From contig NZ_VSLG01000007.1 in the NCBI RefSeq assembly GCF_008919445.1, positions 1 through 64,000 of the forward strand: a DNA stretch of 64,000 bases, given 5' to 3'. Positions 58,536 to 64,000 of this stretch are shown in pieces. The stretch is from Serinicoccus kebangsaanensis. Lineage in GTDB: Bacteria > Actinomycetota > Actinomycetes > Actinomycetales > Dermatophilaceae. The notes beneath the pieces were generated by a model, which did no database searches, was not told where the DNA came from, and was given only the letters and a program-made list of their open reading frames with translations. A program made the translations under genes and the position numbers. Within the stretch, counting starts at the first letter, position 1, and each line of letters opens with the position of its first letter.

Positions 58536-59408
58536 ATGGCATCCCTCGCCCAGTGGATCGAGGGGGCGCGCCCGCGCACGCTCCCCGCCGCCGTCGCACC
58601 GGTGCTGGTCGGCACCGCCGCCGCGCACGCGATCGGCGACGCCGAACTCGGGTATGCCGTGCTCGCCCTGTGCGTCGCCCTCGGCTTCCAGATCGGCGTC
58701 AACTACGCCAACGACTACTCCGACGGGATCCGGGGGACGGACGAGGACCGGGTGGGCCCGGTGCGGCTGGTGGGGCAGCGCCTGGCGGAGCCGGGCAACG
58801 TCCGGACCGCGGCCTTCGCCGCCTTCTTCGGGGCAGGTCTGGCCGGCTTCGCGCTGGTGGCCCTCTCCGGTGCCTGGTGGCTGCTGGCGCTGGGGCTGGC
58901 CTGCCTGTGGGCGGCCTGGCACTACACCGGTGGCAAGAACCCCTACGGCTACCGCGGCTGGGGCGAGGTCATGGTCTTCGTCTTCTTCGGGCTGGTGGCC
59001 GTGCTGGCCACCACCTGGACCCAGGCGCACGTCCTGGACCTGGGCGCGATCGGCGGGGCCTTCGGCTGCGGCTTCTTGGCCAGCGCCATCCTGGTGACCA
59101 ACAACCTGCGCGACCTGGAGGGTGACCGGGCCGCGGGCAAGCGCACCCTCGCGGTCCGGATGGGCTTCCGCCGGACGCGGCGGCTGTATGCCTCGTTGCT
59201 GGTCGGCGCGTTCCTCGCGGTCGGCGTCGCCGCGGTCGCCCACCCGTTCGCCCTGCTCGGGCTGCTCGCCGCACCCCTGGCCTGGCGGCCGCTCCGGCTG
59301 GTGACGAGCGACGCCTACGGGCCGGCGCTGCTGCCGGCCCTGGTGCAGACCGGGATCCTGCAGCTGGGCTACGCCGTGGCCCTGTCGCTGGGCCTGGTCC
59401 TGTCCTGA
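58536..59408 (+). CDS. menA: 1,4-Dihydroxy-2-naphthoate polyprenyltransferase MenA
   Basis: A 290-residue, eight-to-nine-helix UbiA-family enzyme that attaches the polyprenyl chain to DHNA, giving demethylmenaquinone. The two Asp-rich motifs are NYANDYSDGIRGTDEDR and ILVTNNLRDLEGDRAAGKRTLA, and YRGWGEVMVFVFFG is typical of MenA. It ends the run of men genes; menD, menF, menG/ubiE are not in the window. Confidence 0.94.
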   Translation: MASLAQWIEGARPRTLPAAVAPVLVGTAAAHAIGDAELGYAVLALCVALGFQIGVNYANDYSDGIRGTDEDRVGPVRLVGQRLAEPGNVRTAAFAAFFGAGLAGFALVALSGAWWLLALGLACLWAAWHYTGGKNPYGYRGWGEVMVFVFFGLVAVLATTWTQAHVLDLGAIGGAFGCGFLASAILVTNNLRDLEGDRAAGKRTLAVRMGFRRTRRLYASLLVGAFLAVGVAAVAHPFALLGLLAAPLAWRPLRLVTSDAYGPALLPALVQTGILQLGYAVALSLGLVLS

Positions 59409-59413
59409 CCGCC

Positions 59414-60319
59414 GTGCTGCGCGTCGTCGGCAAGGTCCTCCTGGCCCTGGTGGTCGTGTCCCTGGCGGCCTTCGGGATCGCCGTGCTGGTGGCCGACGAC
59501 GCGCCCGAGCACCCGGTGTGGAGCCAGGGCCGCCCGCTCGTCATCGCGCACCAGGGCGGGGACGGCCTGCGCCCCTCCAACACCCTGGCGGCCTTCGACC
59601 ACGCCGCCGGGCTCGGCGCCGACGTGCTCGAGATGGACGTCCACCGCTCGGCCGACGGCCACCTCGTGCTCATCCACGACGCCACCCTGGACCGGACGAC
59701 CGACGGGACCGGGCCCGTGGCCGACCACACGGTGGAGCAGCTGCGGCAGCTGGACGCCGGCTACCGGTGGCCCACCCTGGAGGGACATCCGCAGACCGGC
59801 ACGACGCCATACCGTGGCCGGGGCCTCACCATCCCCACCGTCGCCGAGGTGCTCCGGGCGCACCCGGACCTGCCGGTCAACATCGAGATCAAGCCCACCG
59901 GAGAGCCGACCGCGCTCGCCCTCTGCGACGAGCTGCGCCGGCTCGGCGCCGGCCCGCGCGCCCTCGTGGCCTCCTTCCACGACGACGCGATGGCCGCCTT
60001 CCGCGAGGCCTGCCCCGAGATCGCGACCTCGTCCACGCGCGGCGAGATCCTGCCGTTCTACGTGGCGGCCCGGCTCCAGCTCGAGGCCGGGCTGTCGGCG
60101 CCCAGCCAGGCGCTGCAGGTCCCGCTGCAGGAGGGGCGGTTCGCCCTCGTCACGCCCGATGTCGTCGACGCCGCGCACGACCGCGGCATGGCGGTGCACG
60201 CGTGGACGATCAACGAGGAGGCGCAGATCCGTGAGGTCCTGGCGGCCGGGGTCGACGGGGTGATCACCGACTACCCCGACCGGGTCCTGGAGCTGCGGGA
60301 CGCCCGGGTCGACCCCTGA
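59414..60319 (+). CDS. Glycerophosphodiester phosphodiesterase
   Basis: A 301-residue GDPD with an N-terminal membrane helix (residues 6-27). IAHQGGDGLRPSNTLAAF, ADVLEMDVHRSADGHLVLIHDATLDRTTDGTG and INIEIKP-type NIEIKPTGEP hold the catalytic His pair and metal-binding Glu/Asp residues; VHAWTINEEAQI and GVDGVITDYPD close the barrel. The HRG motif of other GDPDs reads HQGG here, one residue changed. It hydrolyses glycerophosphodiesters at the outer membrane face. GTG starts 5 bases after menA. Confidence 0.9.
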   Translation: MLRVVGKVLLALVVVSLAAFGIAVLVADDAPEHPVWSQGRPLVIAHQGGDGLRPSNTLAAFDHAAGLGADVLEMDVHRSADGHLVLIHDATLDRTTDGTGPVADHTVEQLRQLDAGYRWPTLEGHPQTGTTPYRGRGLTIPTVAEVLRAHPDLPVNIEIKPTGEPTALALCDELRRLGAGPRALVASFHDDAMAAFREACPEIATSSTRGEILPFYVAARLQLEAGLSAPSQALQVPLQEGRFALVTPDVVDAAHDRGMAVHAWTINEEAQIREVLAAGVDGVITDYPDRVLELRDARVDP

Positions 60320-60330
60320 GGGCGCGCTGC

Positions 60331-60579
60331 TCAGTCCTCCTCGTCGACCCGCTCGGCGTCGACCTGCGCCCGTCGCCGGGCGACGCGGTCCTCGACCCGC
60401 CGCTCCAACCCGGCCTCGAGCCGGCGCCGGTCCGGGGCCAGCACGAAGTAGGACACCACCATCGACACCAGGGCCGCGGCGACCGCGGCCCAGATGACCT
60501 CGAGGCGCAGCAGCCGGAAGAGCGCGAAGAAGCCGATGAAGATCAGCAGCCGCAGCACCGTGTAGCGGGCAGCGATCAC
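60331..60579 (-). CDS. DUF4229 membrane protein
   Basis: An 82-residue two-helix protein (TVLRLLIFIGFFALFRLLRL and VIWAAVAAALVSMVVSYFVLAP) with a charged helical tail of Arg/Glu/Asp. It matches the actinobacterial DUF4229 family, function unknown. GTG at 60579 overlaps the ccsB stop (GTGA), so it is the last gene of the ccdA-resB-ccsB transcript. Confidence 0.83.
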   Translation of the reverse strand: MIAARYTVLRLLIFIGFFALFRLLRLEVIWAAVAAALVSMVVSYFVLAPDRRRLEAGLERRVEDRVARRRAQVDAERVDEED

Positions 60580-61547
60580 GTGGCCACCCCGGAGTAGGAG
60601 TGCAGCCCGGTCATCAGCAGGTTGACGCCGACGTAGTTGAAGACGACGCACCCGAACCCGGCCAGCGCGATCCAGGTGGCCCGGCGGGTGGACCAGCTGC
60701 TGGTGGCGCGGGCGTGCAGGTAGGCGGCGTAGACCACCCAGATGATGAAGGTCCACACTTCCTTGGGGTCCCAGCCCCAGTAGCGCCCCCACGCCTGCTC
60801 GGCCCAGATGGCGCCGGCGATGAGGGTGAAGGTCCACAGCGGGAAGGCCACGATGTGGATGCCGTAGGTGATCCGCTCCAGCCGGGTCGCCTCCGGCAGC
60901 GCCGCGATCCAGCCGCGGACCCGGTCGCGGGTCTCCGCCCGGTCGCGCAGCAGGTATGCCGTCGCCAGCGCCGCCCCGATCGTGAACAGCGCGGTGGCCA
61001 GGATGGCGATGGTCACGTGGATGACCAGCCAGATGCTGTTGAGCGCGGGCATCAGCTGGGACGCCTCGGTGTACCACGCGACCTTCGCCGCGCCGAGGAT
61101 CACCAGCACCGGAAGGGTGACGAAGGCCCCGAGCCAGAGCCGGTCCCGGCGCAGGCTCCAGCCGGAGAAGATCACCAGCGCGAAGGAGGCGGTCACGAGC
61201 GCGAACTCATACATGTTGCCCAGCGGTGGACGTCCCACCGAGACGCCACGCAGCACGGTCCCGGCGAGGGTGAGGAAGGTCGCCAACCAGGTCAGCTGGA
61301 GACCGACCACGCCCCACCGGCGCGAGGCGCGGGCCGCGCCGGCACCGGGGTGCTGCGCGGCCGGGGGCTGCGGCAGGCCCGGGCTCCCGGCCACGGTGAG
61401 GGCGGGCTCGCGCTGGTCCGCGCGTCGGCCGGCCGCCGAGCCGGAGACGGCCAGGTGCACGAGGAAGGCGAGCATCGCCGGGACCAGCACCACCACGGCG
61501 CCCCAGATCGCCAGGTCGCTGGCCTCCGCCAGGGTCTCGTTCGTCAT
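60576..61547 (-). CDS. ccsB: Cytochrome c synthase subunit CcsB (ResC)
   Basis: A 323-residue integral membrane subunit with eight helices. RPPLGNMYEFALVTASF and the haem-handling tryptophan-rich segment WGRYWGWDPKEVWTFIIW are the family signatures, with external His residues nearby (HVTIAI, GIHIVAF). With ResB it ligates haem to CXXCH motifs of exported apocytochromes. The start overlaps the resB stop (ATGA). Confidence 0.93.
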   Translation of the reverse strand: MTNETLAEASDLAIWGAVVVLVPAMLAFLVHLAVSGSAAGRRADQREPALTVAGSPGLPQPPAAQHPGAGAARASRRWGVVGLQLTWLATFLTLAGTVLRGVSVGRPPLGNMYEFALVTASFALVIFSGWSLRRDRLWLGAFVTLPVLVILGAAKVAWYTEASQLMPALNSIWLVIHVTIAILATALFTIGAALATAYLLRDRAETRDRVRGWIAALPEATRLERITYGIHIVAFPLWTFTLIAGAIWAEQAWGRYWGWDPKEVWTFIIWVVYAAYLHARATSSWSTRRATWIALAGFGCVVFNYVGVNLLMTGLHSYSGVAT

Positions 61548-63220
61548 GCCTCGTCCTCGTCTCGTGCGTCGTCGGTGGTCCGGGCCGGGCCCGGCCCGGG
61601 GTCGAGCACCCGGGCTCCGGACGCCGACGTGATCTGCTCCACGAGGCCGTCCACCAGGTCGTCCAGGCCGGGGTCGGTGCCCTTGGGCAGGGCCGCGATG
61701 CTCAGACCAGTATGCCGCGCCCCCGGCGCGGACGGGTCGCCGGCCGGGGCGGTCACCCGCACGAAGACCCGGCGGCGGCGCACCCCCAGCATGAGGACCA
61801 GCCCGACCAGGGCGGCACCGGCGAAGATCAGCGCCGGCAGCCGGCCCGGGTCATGCCGGACGAGCATGCCGCCCCAGCGGATCACCGACTCCAGCTCGAT
61901 GGTCCCGCGCCCTCCCGGGACCTCGAGGACGTCGCCGGGCCGCAGCAGCATCCTGCTCGGCTCGCCGTCCGCCTGCATCACCTGCTCCATCGACTCGGTG
62001 TCGATGGAGAAGACCGACTGCGAGCGGCCCTCGGGGAAGAGGTCGCCCTCGTAGGCCGTGAGGACCAGCGCCGGGTCCACCAGGCCGGGGAAGGAGGAGG
62101 TCATGCCGTCCTCGCCGATCGACAGGGTCGGCAGGAAGCCGCCGGCGAAGCCGAGGCTGGGCTCGGCCGCCGGCACCTTGATGACGCCGTCCGAGCCGTA
62201 GGTGTTGTCCTGCGGCAGGAAGGTCACGGCGTCGGAGAAGAGGATGTCGCCCGCGTCGTCCCGCACGGTGACGACGGGGGCATACCCGTTGCCGAGGAGG
62301 AACATCGAGGTGCCGTCGATCGAGAGCGGGTCGTTGACCCCGAAGCCGCGCTGGCGCGGCTGCTCACCCTGCCGCTCGATCGTGGCGACCCCCTCGAAGA
62401 CGCGGGGCTGGCCGAACTGCGCCCCCTGGGCCTCGCTCTCGAACTCCACCCGCAGGTCGTCGAGGCGCACCGTGAAGCTCGGGATGTCGCTCTGGTCCAC
62501 CAGCGGGCCCAGGCTCAGGGTGTCGTAGCTGCCGGCGGCCGAGGTCCACGACTCCCTCTCCTTGATGATGATCTCCCCGCGCCAGCCGAAGAGGTGACCC
62601 ACCGCGACCGCGACGATCACCCCGAGCACGGCGACGTGGAAGAGCAGGTTGCCGGCCTCCTTGAGATAGCCCTTCTCCGCGGACACGACCAGCGCGCCGT
62701 CACCCGCCTCCCGCAGCCGGAAGCGCCGCCGCCCCAGGGTGGCGCGGGCCGCCGCCACCACGTCGTCCGGGTCCGCCTCCAGCTCCACCTGGCGGTTCAC
62801 CGGAAGCCGGTCGAACCGGGCGGGGGCACGGGGCGGCTGCGCGCGCAGCGACCTGGCGTGCTGGCGCATGCGGGGCAGCACGCAGCCGATCAGGCTGACC
62901 ATCAGCAGCAGGTAGATGGAGGCGAACCACGGCGAAGAGTAGACCTCGAACATGCCGAGCCGGTCCAGCCAGCGGGCCCGCTCCGGGGTGTCCTCGAAGT
63001 ACTGCCGCACCCGCACCGGGTCGACGCCGCGCTGGGGGAAGACCGAGCCGGGCACGGCGGCGACGGCGAGCAGGAGCAGCAGCACGAGGGCGGTCCGCAT
63101 GCTGGTGAGCTGGCGCCAGACCCAGCGGGCCCAGCCGACCGGTCCGAGGCGCGGCCCGCCCAGGGCCGTGCGGTTCTTGGGGTAGCTGGGCTCGATCCGC
63201 TGCTGCTGCTCGGTGACCAT
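61544..63220 (-). CDS. resB: Cytochrome c biogenesis protein ResB (Ccs1)
   Basis: A 558-residue partner of CcsB with four membrane helices (about 30-60, 80-115, 185-205 and near 485-500) around a ~270-residue extracytoplasmic domain. LTSMRTALVLLLLLAVAAVPGSVFPQRGVD and FEVYSSPWFASIYLLLMVSLIGCVLPR are typical of ResB. The last TM is followed by a disordered acidic tail. It helps deliver reduced haem and apocytochrome to the synthase. Confidence 0.93.
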   Translation of the reverse strand: MVTEQQQRIEPSYPKNRTALGGPRLGPVGWARWVWRQLTSMRTALVLLLLLAVAAVPGSVFPQRGVDPVRVRQYFEDTPERARWLDRLGMFEVYSSPWFASIYLLLMVSLIGCVLPRMRQHARSLRAQPPRAPARFDRLPVNRQVELEADPDDVVAAARATLGRRRFRLREAGDGALVVSAEKGYLKEAGNLLFHVAVLGVIVAVAVGHLFGWRGEIIIKERESWTSAAGSYDTLSLGPLVDQSDIPSFTVRLDDLRVEFESEAQGAQFGQPRVFEGVATIERQGEQPRQRGFGVNDPLSIDGTSMFLLGNGYAPVVTVRDDAGDILFSDAVTFLPQDNTYGSDGVIKVPAAEPSLGFAGGFLPTLSIGEDGMTSSFPGLVDPALVLTAYEGDLFPEGRSQSVFSIDTESMEQVMQADGEPSRMLLRPGDVLEVPGGRGTIELESVIRWGGMLVRHDPGRLPALIFAGAALVGLVLMLGVRRRRVFVRVTAPAGDPSAPGARHTGLSIAALPKGTDPGLDDLVDGLVEQITSASGARVLDPGPGPARTTDDARDEDEA

Positions 63221-63991
63221 CTACAGCACCGTCTCGAAACCGCTGACCAGGTGGGCCTGGACCCAGGCGGTCAGCCCGGCCCAGACGCCGGTGACCATGA
63301 GCAGGCCGAGCAGCACCAGCAGTGTCCCGCCGGTCCGCTGGATGAGCAGGTAGTGGTCCCGCAGCCACCGGGACACGCGGCTGACCTGCCCCAGCCCGGC
63401 GGCGACGAGCAGGAAGGGCAACCCCAGGCCCAGGCTGTAGGCCGTGCCCAGGACCACCGCGCGCGTCAGCTGCCCCTCCCCGGGCAGGATGGAGGTGGCC
63501 AGGGTCTGGATCGCGGCCAGGGCCGGGCCGGTGCAGGCGGTGAAGCCGAGCCCGAAGGCGACGCCGAGCAGGGGCGCCCCGGCCAGCCCCGCCGCGGGGC
63601 GCCACCGCAGCTGCCAGGACGCACCCGGCTGGACGATCATCACCAGACCCAGCGCAATCACCACCGCCCCGGCCACCCGCAGCAGCAGCCCCTGGTGCTC
63701 GACGAGGGTCAGCCCCAGGCCGGAGATGGCCACGCTCATGAGCAGGAAGACCGCGGTGAAGCCGAGCACGAAGAGGAACGCCCCGAGCAGCAGCCTCCAT
63801 CGGCCGACACCCGGGGCCGGCCCGCCGGCCTCCTGCGCGACCCCGGGGCGACCAGGGGTCATCCCCCCGAGGTAGCCGAGGAACCCGGGGACGAGGGGGA
63901 GCACGCACGGCGAGGCGAAGGACACCACGCCGGCCAGCGCGGCGACACCCACGGCCAGCAGCAGCGGGCCGGAGAGGACCAGCTCGTTCAC
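63221..63991 (-). CDS. ccdA: Cytochrome c biogenesis protein CcdA
   Basis: A 256-residue, six-helix thiol-disulfide transporter of the CcdA/DsbD-gamma type. The redox Cys pair is in SPCVLPLVPGF and GFTACTGP. It moves electrons from cytosolic thioredoxin outward to keep the cytochrome haem-binding cysteines reduced, normally through a ResA/TlpA-like partner whose gene would lie just beyond the window. Its stop is directly followed by the resB start, and GTG at 63991 is nine bases from the window edge, so the start is probable but not confirmed. Confidence 0.92.
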   Translation of the reverse strand: MNELVLSGPLLLAVGVAALAGVVSFASPCVLPLVPGFLGYLGGMTPGRPGVAQEAGGPAPGVGRWRLLLGAFLFVLGFTAVFLLMSVAISGLGLTLVEHQGLLLRVAGAVVIALGLVMIVQPGASWQLRWRPAAGLAGAPLLGVAFGLGFTACTGPALAAIQTLATSILPGEGQLTRAVVLGTAYSLGLGLPFLLVAAGLGQVSRVSRWLRDHYLLIQRTGGTLLVLLGLLMVTGVWAGLTAWVQAHLVSGFETVL

Positions 63992-64000
63992 CCGCCGGCT

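Overview
The window is a high-GC, gene-dense stretch of an actinobacterial chromosome. GTG starts are common, genes overlap by 1-4 bases, and the markers are typical of the phylum: SepX/GlpR, a two-component ResB/CcsB cytochrome c system, menaquinone genes, IdeR, DUF2530, DUF3027, DUF4229 and DUF222. Gene content and order suggest Micrococcales, perhaps the Intrasporangiaceae/Ornithinimicrobium/Serinicoccus neighbourhood. That placement is an inference; there is no rRNA here to fix it.

Layout. 1-1.0 kb: the end of an IS256-type element that cuts off a DUF222 gene carrying a LexA-like box, then tRNA-Ala(CGC). 1.1-5.3 kb: moeA-moaC-rimJ-sepX, divergent from a folate cyclo-ligase. 5.3-9.8 kb: penicillin acylase-like enzyme, FmdB zinc ribbon, SAF protein, MscL. 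9.8-18.7 kb: a very large helicase-like ATPase with an altered Walker A and a coupled small protein, an MFS pump, a UBP zinc finger, a GyrI-like protein, a voltage-sensor-like membrane protein, tRNA-Arg(CCT), a kinase-like protein, SRPBCC and OsmC. 18.7-26.3 kb: an SbcCD-like pair, twin CrcB fluoride exporters, and a divergent operon of a 29-residue peptide and two CNNM/CorC-type transporters.

26.4-38.2 kb: the most unusual segment. A promoter with a copper-type palindrome precedes copZ, a membrane-anchored protein with a duplicated HxHP domain, and copA. These are followed without a break by a stripped complex I-like cluster, nuoA - (nuoB/nuoD-like fusion) - nuoH-J-K-L-M-N. NADH-input subunits, NuoC and NuoI are absent. 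The B/D-like protein lacks Fe-S cysteines and has a His-rich linker; NuoJ has a Met-rich helix. The segment also nearly lacks a short motif (TATGCC/GGCATA) that recurs in the rest of the window, which suggests a separate origin. The segment ends at a 15-bp-stem terminator.

38.3-50.7 kb: an NlpC/P60 hydrolase under a c-di-AMP (ydaO-type) riboswitch, an IdeR/DtxR regulator, pdxH, a MarR-MFS-27-residue-peptide-gamma-glutamyltransferase operon, an NCS2 permease sharing its promoter with a DUF2530 gene, a cold-shock/DUF3027 pair, and an ABC exporter divergent from a second MarR. 50.7-64 kb: amtB with a possible GlnR site, then menC, menB, menE and menA interspersed with other genes, and the cytochrome c maturation genes ccsB-resB-ccdA running off the right end.

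Many first genes of operons show a -10-like hexamer (TANNNT) 6-9 bases before the start codon and no Shine-Dalgarno. This is the hallmark of leaderless transcripts, and it was used here to choose several starts.
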